Source of the DNA: Xanthostigma xanthostigma
Taxonomy: Eukaryota > Arthropoda > Insecta > Raphidioptera > Raphidiidae
NCBI GenBank assembly: GCA_963575645.1
Contig: OY754469.1
Span: 17,440,001 to 17,504,000, forward strand
Reading direction: 5' to 3'
DNA length: 64,000 nucleotides
Each line of letters starts with the position of its first letter. Position 1 is the stretch's first letter. Position numbers and translations under genes: made by a program. The notes under the pieces were generated by a model. The model made no database searches, was not told where the DNA came from, and worked only from the letters and a program-made list of their open reading frames with translations. Shown piece by piece: positions 1 to 11,067 of this stretch.

Positions 1-372
1 CAACTTTGTAAACAAATATACAAGAAGAATAGCTAAACTATGAGCAGACACTTGTTTCAGTTCATGTAAAATAATATCACTAAAAAAGTAGATATTCAGG
101 GCTATTCCGCTAATGTTAACCACCGTGATTACCAAGTGTTTATCAAAATAAAAACTTTGTGTAATCATTTTTGTATGTATTTTTTTATTACTGTGGTTAC
201 CTAAGCACAGTGATTAGAACTCAAATAGCAGAATACGCTTAATTATAAGATACAAGATAAATATTTTCCGATCCGTTTTAAAATTTAATTATTGTGAAAT
301 ATGAGCCTTGTGAATCTACACCACCAAATATATTTGATTATTATTAATTTAGTATCTTTGTTTCTTTAATAG
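1..372 (+). other. intron of sprint (5' part of gene lies outside window)
   Basis: AT-rich sequence upstream of the first recognisable sprint exon. It ends in a plausible acceptor (TTTAATAG at 365-372). I see no coding exon in it. The gene must begin upstream of the window, because the first visible exon starts in the middle of an open frame with no start codon. Confidence 0.6.
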
Positions 373-3300
373 AGTCGCGAGTCATTTTCGTCAGGAGGAA
401 GTGGTGAAGCATCAGATGAAGCCGAAGCTGAAGGTGATGAATCTGAAGACAATAGTGATAGCACAGATACAGGGTATGGTGCCGCTTGCGATATTGGTCT
501 TGTAGAGAGATTTATTCGAACTCACCCTGTTTGGTTTCTTCCGGGTATACAAAGAGCTGGTGCGTTTCACTTGCTTCAAGGAAAAGAGGAAGGCGTGAGT
601 ACAGTTTTATATCTATTTCTATCAATTTTCTAGCTAGAACTTGCAATTTACTAAGATTAAAAATGTACTAAACAATATATATCAGAAAATAATGCAATAT
701 ATGGCAGATAGTTTGTTGGCGTTGCAGAGGTTCACCAGTAAATTTCATACTTTTAATGGAGACTCTTTGGTTTAATCAGATATTAAATTAATATTAATAA
801 AATTTATTTTTTCAGAATTTCGTTGTTCGACAATCAAGCCAATCCGACGTAATGGCATTATCAGTTCGTCTTCCAGCTGAAAAAGGACCATATATTGAAC
901 ACTATCTTATTCAATCATCAATGGGTCGAATAGGTTTGGAAACATCTGAAAACAGATTTGATGATATTCCACATCTTATTGCCTATTATTCACAGTGCTG
1001 GTAATAATAATTTTATTTTGAACTCAGCTATTTGGATCTTGACAGTGACCTTAATAATATGTTATAATTTTTAGTGATGAATTGCCTGTGCAACTGACAC
1101 TTCCTCGAGCATTACGTGATGCAAAAACAAGACAACAACTTTCATCATTAGCATTATTAGGCCAAGGTACGATATAATTTAGATTTCAATGATGTTTTAA
1201 TTAAACGCGATATTTAATTGATTCAATTATTTTTATATTAGAATTTTGGAGATATCCAATGGCCAATCCACGACCACCAGACCCCAAAGCTGAATCTTCC
1301 GAGCAAAACACAGAATGTAGTCTCTCAAGTCCGGATTCTGGAAACGTGACTTTCAGTTTAAATCCGGTAATGAGTACTTTCAAAGGTGCCACGACTTGCT
1401 CAACAAGTGACACAAATGTTAGTGTGAAGAATGCTTCATCTACTGAACAATTGCGTGGGCCTCGACCTACACCACCAAATACCTTAAATCTTATTAGTAG
1501 TACGGTGAGAATTAAATGATTTCTAATCAAACAATATGAGAATGAAAATGGGACCACGTGACATGTTATCGTCTTCATTATAGGCCCTTTTAACGCGCTC
1601 AACTACTGTAAACTCTCAATCAATTATGGACAGTAGTTGTGTCAAAACTCCACCACCTCCTCCAATGCGTTGGGCCAAGGCAATCAGATCTGATGATGGA
1701 GCAGCAAGTCCTCAGTCTCAAAACAATTTCACTTTGACCACAACAGTAACATTTAGCGTCAGTAGCCAAACTACCGAACAGGAAATTACACCAAACCCAA
1801 CTCAAGTCGAAATATCGTGCATGAGAGACGTAAGTTTAAAAACGAAATGAAAAGACTGAATTTTTCTCTTTGTTATTGCTGATTGTTTACTTTTTTTAGG
1901 ATACCACTAAGCGTCTTTCACCTGAAGGTCAATGTGTTTCTACTATCTCATCACATGGAAGTATAAGGAGAACTTCCTTAATCAAAACTATTTCTTCCGA
2001 TTCTCCCACTAGTCAACTTTTAAGCCCTTCTAGTGATATCGTCTCTTCTAGTCATATAGCTACTCAAACTAGTCAAACATTGTCTCCTTCTGGCAGTGTC
2101 TTATCTCCATGTAGTAGTATACTTTCCCCTCTTCAAAGTGGATCCGGTCCATCCAGTATTTTGTCTTCCACGCCTGATACTATCTCACCTCTCTCAGTCA
2201 CTAGGACATCTGGTAGACATAGTAAACGAGCCAAACCAGGAAGGAAAATATCGAAACATTATCAGGTATTTCTAATATTTTTTTTATAGTATCTTAGTAG
2301 TAGTCGTTAAACATGTATAACAATTTATTCTAATGTTATCGCAGGAATCAGATATACTCGATTCGCCGACAGTGTATTATCGAAGTGCTGCAGGTGATAA
2401 AGCTAGCGACTACGAAGATATCTGGGGTCCTGACCACTCGTCTTGTTCTACTTTTAAACCATCTTTTACTCGACCAAGTCCTTTTGCTTCCCCAGATCTT
2501 ATTCAACACACAGGTTTGTTTATTCAATTCCGTTTGCAGACTCGTTGAAATTTTTCAGTTTCTCATAAATTAATTTTGTAGGAAACGTCATATCGTTAAG
2601 CAACAATCTTTTAAGTCCTGCTGGGTCGCAATTAGAATCTAGACATAGCGAAAGTTCGCCAAACGATGACAATTCTCGAAACGGGTAATTATTACATATT
2701 ATCTTGTCATGAAAGATATTACTTTCAAAATAACATTATGGAATTATTACAGAGATGTTCGAACGCCTCCAATTATTAGCCCCTCGGTGAATCCAATAGA
2801 TCAAAATATTCCAGGGACTCCGTGTGGAGATCTTATCAAACCAAAACAAGCGAGTCCGTTTTATGCTGAACCAATCGATGCAACAACACAGGTATTTTTT
2901 TAGAATTCGAATTATTTGTATTAAACAAGACATTTGTTCATATTATTGATATTGGCTTTTCTCAGGAAACTGTGATTCGAAGACAACTAAAAGGGTCATT
3001 AATCTTAAGTCAACGTCATTCAAACCCAACAGTATTACAGAGTTGCAAAAAAGGACCCCATTTGCCAGATGATACGGAAACTCCAGATTTGTTGTCGGGT
3101 CCAATATCGTCATCAGCAGACAATTTATCACCAAGAGGTAGATTCTGTGGAAGACCAGCTCCTGAACCAAAACCTGTTCAGATTCCAAATAATAAACCAT
3201 ATTCAAAGAAGATTGAAAATTCATGGACATTAGATAACAGCTGGCAATTTATAGGTAACAACTAGTTTTTTATTTTCAAAATCGCAATTAAAACTAATTC

Positions 3301-6300
3301 TGAGTAATGATAATATGACGGTATACTTGTTCATTGCCGAATATTCGAGAGGGCTGTTCAGAAGTTATCGACTATCATTAGTAAGACATTTTGGTAGACA
3401 GCCTAACTTCACAGTTAACCGTCTCTAATGATACTGTTCGCCAAATTAGAAGAGCTCCTATTCGATGGTGTAGTTTTATGCATGCCTAGTTCATTATTAT
3501 TATTTAAATAAAATGAAGAGATAACGTCAAAGACGCGGGTGTAATTTTATGTACACATAGGTGAAAGGTTTTCGATGAGTCAATACAAATTTCAGATACA
3601 TAATAAGAAAACATTATTAATAAATAATTTTTTCAAAATATACCAAACTACATTATCGTTAATAATGGGTATAACAGCATGTAAAAGTTCTTTTTACAAT
3701 TATAATGGCAGTAGGTATAATTTCTTACTTACATTTGATTTGCATAACGGGAACTATGGTAAAATATGAAAGGACGCAAAAATTTTTAAATATTAAAACA
3801 ATGAAAAATTTCTTTGGTACTAGATTTTTCAACATCAATCATAATGGTTGTTTTTTTTTTCTTTCAGGTAACGATTCAGATGATAATTGTCCTGATGATT
3901 CAGATTGGGATCAGACTTTTCCACCACTTCCACTAATAAGTCCACATGCACCTGAAAGTCCGGGAGAGAAAGTAACAGTGCAACAGGTGATCGCTCACAA
4001 ATTTCCGGAACTGAACTTAAAAATGCCAGTCGCAGAAAACAGTGATACATCATGCCGAATATCATCGTATGAAAATGTAGAAGGAAAACAACCCCCTGCG
4101 CCGCCGTCTGAAGTTAGTGAACCGTCAACTATATTCTCTGAACCATGGACTGAAAACAGTCTGCGTTGCTCTTGGCCTGCAACTCAACATCCAACAACCC
4201 AATTACGTTCTTCAGTTAGACTATCACATGTTTCGGTACGTATTTTTACAGTCAATGAATGTAAAATACCAATGTTCCAAAAAACGAGACCAATTATTTA
4301 CTTGTTTTTTCTTCTGTCTACGGATTATTGATGTTCTGTTATATTTTATGATTTTGTTACTATATACATAAACAGAGGGGTTCTTTAAAAAGTAATTTGT
4401 TTAGCCCCGTAAATCAAATTATTCTGGTCTATTTTTTCCGTGAGAATAATCTATTTTGCATTTTTGTTGTCGCAATAAAAAAATACTGAAAACATATTTT
4501 TGCAGAGCGAAGAACAACATACAGAATCCAAAGAGCATGAAATTGATATTTCACCACCGAATGTGAAAAATCTCAAAGAACGCTTGGAACCACTACTTGG
4601 TACGTTTTTTATCTTTATTTATTTGTGATTATGAGTATTTACATCAAATTTAATAGTAATTTTTTCATTCATATGCATATCTTTATACCTATTTATATAA
4701 AAATCTAGTGTCACGATGTTCATCTGGCTAAGCTCCGAAACCACTGAACGGATTTTAATGAAATTCTGTAAATGTGTCCTGATTGGTCCTACTTATGCAA
4801 TAGGATAATTTTTATTAAATATTTTGTATAAAATTACGGTGTTTTCACAAAAAAACTGTTTTAGTAACATACAGCGATATCTGATAGAATTTGTTTAATA
4901 TTAGTTCAGAAGCAAACAAAAAAAAACTGTTTTGGTACCACGTAGCGACATCTGATAGAATTTGCTCAAAGCTATTTGTTCAGACGTCGGGCCGCAAACG
5001 AAATACATTTTGCAGAATTATATCTATTGCTCCCGGGTGAAACCAGGACGGACCGCTAGTAGCTCGTAAATATTATGTATATGGCGGGTCCAGCACAACT
5101 TCCACAAGTGATGGGAGCTGACAGATCTCTAATCTGGGACGTCTGGATTAGAATAAACCCGCCGTCGCGGGTCGGTTAACAGAAGACAAAAATCAAAGCT
5201 ATAGGATAGGAGCCGTGGAGCTCAGTCTAAAATCTAAATCCTCATAAGAATAATCTTTTTTGAATGTTATATGGTCTGTTTTTTCTTTTATAGCGCCACC
5301 ACGCGTTCAGACCTCAAATTGTGATTCAGGTGCCACAAATGCAGGTGTTGCAATCCGTAACTATGCACTTGCGCTCGCTCAAGACAAAACGACTACATTC
5401 GCTCAGAATATCGAAAACTTTATATCGTGTACTCGAGAGTCACGCGAAACAAATCCGCAAGTGGTTATGAGAAATATGCGTCAATTTATGTCTGGAATAA
5501 AAAATTATTTAGTGAAACATGGGGAACGAGGATTCGAACGTGAAGTGGAGAAAGAACGAAGCAAAGTATGAATGAATTTTGTTAATTTAACTCCCTGTCC
5601 CTCATTTTAATACATTTTTAATTTTTTCTCAACAAAATTGAATCTAACTGATGGTTACCTGCAACTTGTAACCAAAAATTATTGATGCACAAAAATAAAC
5701 GGAAGTGTAGCATCGAATAGTTTTGACATAGAACTAGTGTCCAATCGAAGGTCAATTTCTGGCTGAAGCCAATTAATCGGCTATCGCCAATACCCTAAGA
5801 AATTCAGTTTAAATTGGCTGCTACAAGCTACAATTAATAATATAAATGGTTTAAAAACTTTTAAATTGAAGGTTTACATTGACTGTATTAAAATATCATA
5901 ATAAAACAGTAATTTTAATATCATCTCTAGAAGTCGCCACGTCCATCGCGCTCTTACTCATTCTTAACAGTTCGTTTAATTTCGGCACTTGTTAGAAACT
6001 TTCGGGTTCAGCCAATACTTCGGCCCATTTAGGCCGAAACCGAAGGTCTTGCCAAAGCCGAAGCTTCGGTTGGACACTACATAGAACTGAATCAAACATT
6101 GTGCGAGTCTTCGTTTAATCTTGCGTCTTGAAAAACTTGCTTTGTTCGAGCGCATCCGAATTAATTTGCTATTATCAAAGCTTGTTATAACGCATGCACT
6201 CTTTTTAATTAATATTTTGTTTTTTGCTAAACTAATTAATCGTATTTGTTTGCAGTTAAAATCAAACGAATTTTTGAACTTAGATGCCATTTTAGAAAAC

Positions 6301-7899
6301 GTTTTACACCGTTTAGTAGTTCGACCATTACGATCTCATCTACAAAGCCTATTCGTTGATCATTACACGCGAACAGGAGCCATTAAATTATTGGCTGACA
6401 CAATTCAGTACGCTAATACGCAGCCATTATCTGAACTTATTTTAAAGGTAAAATCAAGAAAAAATGTAATATTTGCTTAATATAAAGCTTATCAGTTGAT
6501 ATATTTTCAGCCAAAAATAATCCCACCTTCGGAAACTGATTTAGACACTATTTCGAAGTTTTTATCCCGTCTTCAAGATGCTGATTCTCCACTCGAAAAA
6601 CTAGAAAATTTATTAGCTGCCATTGCCGTTATATTTCATTCCGTATGTATACTCATTTTGTTTTGATTTGATTATGACGTTCGCAGTTTTATTATATTGG
6701 CAATCATTTTTAGGCGAAAATGTCAACTTCAGGAAGATCTTCAGGAAATCTTGGTGCCGACGATTTCTTGCCAGTGTTTGTTTGGGTGTTAGTTAAAACT
6801 AATTTTGTAGCTGCTGAAATCGAAGCTGAGTATATGTGGGGTGAGTTGATTACTTTCAGAAATAAAAAATGTAAAGCTTTGATTTTTTGAAATTTTATTA
6901 ATTTCGCGTTTCTTATAGGCTTGTTACATCCATCCTCGTTATCTGGAGAAGGAGGATATTATTTAACAGCTCTGTCATCTGCGGTCCATGTGTTAAAGAA
7001 TTTCAAATCAAACCATGACAATCATACTCCAAACGAAGCATTAAGCTCAGATGTAAGAACAGTAAGACTACTCTCCCATCAGTAATACGTGACTTTGACG
7101 CCATCCTGACGTAACGCCCTTTCGAAGTGTCTGTACATAAAAAAACTGAAGGAGAACGTGAAACTCTTATTCGTCTAATTGTCATTCGAATATTATATTC
7201 CTAGCAGCGTCAAAGTCGCGTTTAACTTCTGGCAGTGCGACTTAATTCTAAAATAGATGAACAATGTTTATGTTAAAACTTTGCAAAGATAGTAACGAAA
7301 TATATATATTTTTTTCAGTTTCCACCAGTTATAAAGGTTGTAGTACCAGACGAAAGACACGGCTCTATTCTTACCAAAACTTTACCAGTTCGACCACATA
7401 TGACGACGAAACAGATCTGTAAAATTATTGCTCATAAATCACGAATAACTAATCCGCAAGATTATGCTTTGTATCGATTAGTTAATGGAGAAGGTATGTA
7501 CTCACACATTAACTGTGTAGTGTGTAGACACTACACATTACAAAAGTGAAACTTCTCGTTTCCTGAGATGTATTTATATACGTATACAATATGCACAAAA
7601 TATAAACTACTACCCACACACTCATAGATCGATACGTCAAGCACATACACACATCCATACGTTTTGTTAGCGTCAATCCAATTTACTCATTAGTCTACTG
7701 TGCGTAAAGAAGTTTCACTTCAAAAATAAAACATTTAAAGACATGTGAAATATGGAATTTTTTTGTATTTTCAGAAACAATGTTGGCCGATAATGAATGT
7801 CCTCAAGAAGTGACGGGGAGTCAGCGTCATGGAATGTTGGTTTATAAACGAATAGATGCAAAAATAGCTTGGCCTAAGCAGAATGCTAGTGACACGTGA
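373..7899 (+). CDS. spri: sprint / Ras and Rab interactor (RIN) family protein, 3' 19 exons, 5' partial
   Basis: RIN-family proteins are Rab5-type guanine nucleotide exchange factors that bind active Ras and phosphotyrosine proteins at the membrane and early endosome. Exons, joined by GT-AG sites with matching phase: 373-594, 816-1000, 1075-1166, 1242-1504, 1584-1829, 1900-2265, 2345-2513, 2582-2684, 2753-2891, 2966-3254, 3868-4235, 4506-4599, 5294-5565, 6256-6447, 6511-6642, 6714-6840, 6919-7052, 7319-7493, 7775-7899. They sum to 3,693 nt, an exact multiple of three: 1,230 residues plus TGA. Order: acidic start, SH2 (residues ~54-166), Ser/Pro-rich linker (~167-845) with several PxxP stretches (for example KTPPPPPMRW, FPPLPL) that could bind SH3 domains, RH plus VPS9 (~846-1131), RA (~1132-1225). 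The domain order is diagnostic of sprint/RIN. Start and promoter lie outside the window. No clear AATAAA was found within 200 bases after the stop. Confidence 0.93.
532..1166 (+). other. spri: SH2 domain exons of sprint
   Basis: Spread over three exons. It starts at the WFLPGIQR segment, passes the GNFVVRQSS motif (equivalent of FLVRxS, with the phosphotyrosine-binding Arg) at the exon junction 594/816, and continues through the YLIQSSMGRIGLE strand and the DIPHLIAYYSQC helix near the C-terminus. The key Arg is present, so phosphotyrosine binding is likely retained. Confidence 0.9.
4704..5059 (+). mobile_element. non-autonomous Helitron in a sprint intron
   Basis: Begins TCTAGTGTCACGATG after an A. 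Ends with a CCCGGG-type hairpin remnant (CTCCCGGGTGAAACCAGGAC) followed by CTAG, then T. This is the exact A|TC...CTAG|T insertion pattern of Helitrons. A related copy lies on the minus strand at 37936-38299 with the same terminal motifs. No protein is encoded. Confidence 0.85.
5294..7052 (+). other. spri: RIN-homology plus VPS9 domain exons of sprint
   Basis: Five exons. The first codes for a helical RH stretch (around FAQNIENFISCTRES and FMSGIKNYLVKHGERG). The next four give the VPS9 fold: HRLVVRPLRSHL, then LENLLAAIAVIFHS, then the catalytic-type DDFLPVFVWVLVKTN segment with acidic D-D and P, and YYLTALSSAVHVLKNF at the end. In this family the VPS9 domain catalyses nucleotide exchange on Rab5. 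Confidence 0.9.
5735..6079. mobile_element. non-autonomous hAT element in a sprint intron
   Basis: Inverted termini read TAGTGTCCAATCGAAG on the left and CTTCGGTTGGACACTA on the right. A perfect 8-bp target duplication, CATAGAAC, flanks it (5727-5734 and 6080-6087), which is the hAT hallmark. It lies 176 bases upstream of the 6256 sprint exon and encodes no transposase. Confidence 0.85.
7319..7893 (+). other. spri: Ras-association domain exons of sprint
   Basis: Two exons. A beta-rich ubiquitin-like segment starts at PPVIKVVVPDE, followed by TTKQICKIIAHKSRI and DYALYRLVNGEE, and ends at GMLVYKRIDAKIAWP. The position directly after VPS9 is the family arrangement. The stop codon follows eight residues after the domain. 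Confidence 0.88.
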
Positions 7900-8189
7900 A
7901 TTGTGCGATAAATTACTTAATTTGTAACGTTTTTGCCAAAACTTGACATATTGTAAAACTTTATTGACAATTTTTTATGTAATGAAGTGTTTTTCTAACT
8001 TAATCGAAAACTACTGTTTTTATTTGATTTTTCCTTTAAAAAATCCCGCAACTGGAAATCTTAAATATTATCCTATATTAATTATATCCCATTTAAGTCG
8101 AGCGTTCAACTAGCTTTTATTTATCATTTGCATCAAACCAAAATCTTATTAGGTGATATTTATAAAAAGTGTTGTAGGTTATTATTAAT

Positions 8190-8322
8190 ATTATTGAGAG
8201 TTATTTGGAAAGAATTTCGTGGCATAAGCATCGAAAGTAAAGCAATACTGTATACTGTTCAGTATTGCTTTACTTTCGATCCTTATGCCACGGAATTTAT
8301 TCCAAATACCTCTCATTAACTT
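8190..8322. other. long near-perfect hairpin just downstream of sprint
   Basis: Left arm 8190-8250 and right arm 8260-8322 are reverse complements with only a few mismatches, separated by about nine bases. The innermost ~20 pairs (GTAAAGCAATACTG side) are perfect. It could be a hairpin-RNA or miRNA-like locus, or a small foldback MITE. The arms are longer than a usual insect pre-miRNA. I do not recognise a known miRNA seed in it. Confidence 0.6.
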
Positions 8323-8454
8323 CAATGGATCACAATTACTCTATTTATTGAATAGAGTCAAATTATTATTATTGTTTTATTTTAAATATTTTTGAAATTT
8401 CGATGGTTCAACTTGCCGTAATGCTCATGTCTCTTATTCCCATATTAAAATGGC

Positions 8455-8680
8455 TGTACTAATATTATAAAGAGCCAAGAGGTAAAGTTTGTAAGTTTGG
8501 ATGTAGAGGTAATCGCCGAAACTACACATTCAATTTAAAAAAAAAAATCACCAATACTTACAATAGACATAACCTATATATTATCGGGCTTTTCGTGTAT
8601 ACCAATTTTGTAACGCAAGTCGACGAAAAAACAGTGACAATTTACAAAATTCGTGCGCAGACGAACCGGGCCGCTATAGT
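8455..8680 (+). repeat. interspersed repeat copy (same family as 30008-30285)
   Basis: Starts TACTAATATTATAAAGAG and passes AAGTTTGTAAG. It contains AAGTCGACGAAAAAAC and ends near GGGCCGCTATAG. The same order of blocks occurs in reverse orientation at 30008-30285, so this is a dispersed repeat, probably a Helitron-like or degenerate element. The class is not certain. Confidence 0.6.
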
Positions 8681-9361
8681 GCCAAAGTAAAGTGATTGTC
8701 GTCGAATACTAATTAATGTTTATTTCACACTTATCCGGCTATCGGGTAACCGAAATCATACCGACCCTGACACAAGAGTGAAATTTTTCACACAATATGT
8801 CTAGCACACACCTGACAACATCACGTTAGACCTTCACTTCCGTACACGTAACTATATTAGACGATAGAAGACACGTGGCTAGATAATATTGATAATATGT
8901 ACTATTCCTCCAATGAGTCGTAGTCCCCACTACTTTCGCCGCTTGATTTTGCCAACATGGACAGTCTGCCGCTGCTCTCGCAGTAAGAAAGAGCTGCTTG
9001 CTTCACATAATAGTAGCACCACGCCCACAACTGTGTCGTTTACCCGACCGCGATATTTGCCAAGCAAGTATGACATTTCTCGTACACTTTTCTTCCCGAC
9101 AATCGTTTGTATCGTTTACATGGTATCATTGAGCTCAATTAATAAAGATCGTTCAAAAAATAAAACTGAAAATATTACGAATACCTAACTAAATAACAAA
9201 ATTTAGACAAGATTGCAACAGCGTGTTTTGTAACATAATTAGTTTGAGAATTAATATTTTGCTTGACACCTTCCTTCTTGAGTATTCTTGTTTGATATTA
9301 ACAAAACTTAAAAAATATTGATTTTATTGCTTTAATGAAAAAAAAAACATTTACGCCCTTG
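8681..9361. other. intergenic stretch with no supported gene
   Basis: A 99-codon open frame on the + strand (8889-9188) has no recognisable domain, no splice continuity and a composition like the flanks. I treat it as chance. No RNA gene is seen. Confidence 0.4.
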
Positions 9362-9927
9362 AAGGTCGCAGCACACGAGGCTGGTTTTAAGGACTTGTGC
9401 TGGCTGCCGTGCTGACTGAAAGACTGGAAATTACGTCACTGTGGGCTCCCGTGCGTGTGTACAAAAGCTGACTTTCAAAATTAGAACCGCGACTGTTTTT
9501 TGTGCTTGCTTCTCTGTTGGTTCTGATCAACAACCAATCAGAAAACAGTATGTTGTCACATGGATAACATGGACCAATGCTCACAAACAAGCATGACGTA
9601 ATAGTGTGTGTTTTGTTCAGAGATAATAAACGTTCAAAGCTTGATGGGTTTAATGGGCGCGCAGTGATAGTTTGAATGTTAACAAAAGTGAACGTTTATT
9701 GTGTCTGAACAGAACACACACTATGGCGTCATATCTGTCTGTTTCCTGATTGGTTCTTGCTCAAATCAAGCAGACCAACACGCACGAAAAATAGAGCCGG
9801 TTCTAATTTTGAAACCCATCGACCAAGCACGCAAGCCTGCTGCAGTGACGCCATTTCCATCTTCACAGCCAGCACAAGGCCCAGCAGTGATTCCAGCGGC
9901 AAAACCAGCCTCGTGTGCAGCGGCCTT
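9362..9927. mobile_element. DNA transposon remnant with long inverted ends
   Basis: The left end AAGGTCGCAGCACACGAGG is mirrored at the right end (CCTCGTGTGCAGCGGCCTT). Internal blocks are also partly mirrored: an ACACACACTAT-type block, AACGTTTATT, and CTGATTGGTTCTTG. The open frames at 9387-9590 and 9701-9949 fall in the arms and mirror each other, so they are not genes. A diverged internal fragment recurs at about 28960-29120. Confidence 0.75.
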
Positions 9928-10829
9928 TATACTTCTTATTCGTAACTAGCTTTGTGTTTGGATTTCCTACATTGCCTTATTTCATATCAGCTGTCGAAAA
10001 CATTATGGTTCTAAATATATCACTTGATAGCATTTATGAATAACATTGTACTTTTACACAAGTTTCTTCGAATTAATACTGGATAATAGGAGGCAATACG
10101 TCATGCGACGAGAACGCAGAAGAGTATAATTACATATTCATATTTCATAAGATATTATAGTGGGCTTTCAACTTAAAAATTTTAGTCGCTTACACTGTCT
10201 ATCTCCTCTGAGAAAAATTTATTAGCAAAATTTTTCGCATTTTACCAGAAATTGATAAGGTTTGGGAACTGCTGCTTCAAAGGCACATTATAATTATATA
10301 TTGACACAAAATTTCCGCTTCGCTTAATTTTTGTTCAACTTGATAATTATTATAATATTATGGCAAACTAGTATTTCAAAGTTGCGTATGTCTATAATTT
10401 ATAATATATTCAAAATAATTATAGATAACTAATATTTATAATTTATATTATTTAATAACAAATTATTGCCAGGAAAAGATGTAAGTATTTATACAAGTAT
10501 GTAATTAGAAAATTGTGGTACCTACGATAAATAAGGGCTCTAGAATAAATAAGAAACGAAAAATTATGTTCTCTTGTAAAAGACAATTTTAATAACACTT
10601 TACAAATTTTAATTCAATATTAGTTATTTTTTTTTGGCGATTAAATAATTTAAAAATAAGAATAAATTATGAGTTTTGCTATTTTCTAAGCATGCAACTT
10701 TATATTTCCGTTCTGTGCTAAATTCAAAAACTTGAGGCGACTGAATCTCAAGATTATAACTTAAAACAAATAATTTCGAGGCAGACAAGAAATTGAAATC
10801 AAGCTAGAAATTCTGTGCCTAAGACGTAA
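9928..10829. other. AT-rich intergenic stretch, nothing recognised
   Basis: No gene, RNA or terminal repeat could be supported, except that 10775-10830 is a partial direct duplicate of the left arm of the following foldback. Confidence 0.4.
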
Positions 10830-11067
10830 AAAAAAATGAATTTCAAGGCAGACAAGGAATTGAAATCCAACCTCGAAATTCTGTGCTTATAAAAGCTACA
10901 AGAGCAACAGCAAAAAAAAGTGCACAGACGGCGTATTTTTAGTGGTAACTAAAGGAGTTATGCGAACACCGTCTTTGCATTTTTTTTGCTGTTGCTCTTA
11001 TAGCTTTTATAAGCACAGAATTTCGAGGTTGGATTTCAATTCCTTGCCTGCCTCGAAATTCATTTTT
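10830..11067. mobile_element. foldback MITE with ~100-bp arms
   Basis: The left arm (from ATGAATTTCAAGGCAGAC) and the right arm (ending GCCTCGAAATTCATTTTT) are reverse complements over about 100 bases. They share blocks such as TGAAATCCAACCTCGAAATT and AAGAGCAACAGCAAAAAA. The centre is about 30 bases. It abuts the next element exactly at 11068. Confidence 0.8.

Noticed and set aside
3705-4331. 208-codon frame as a separate gene
   Set aside because: The coding part is the sprint exon 3868-4235; the first and last parts are intron read-through.
9387-9949. Two opposite-strand open frames as a gene pair
   Set aside because: They lie in mirrored arms of one inverted-repeat element and translate related sequence.
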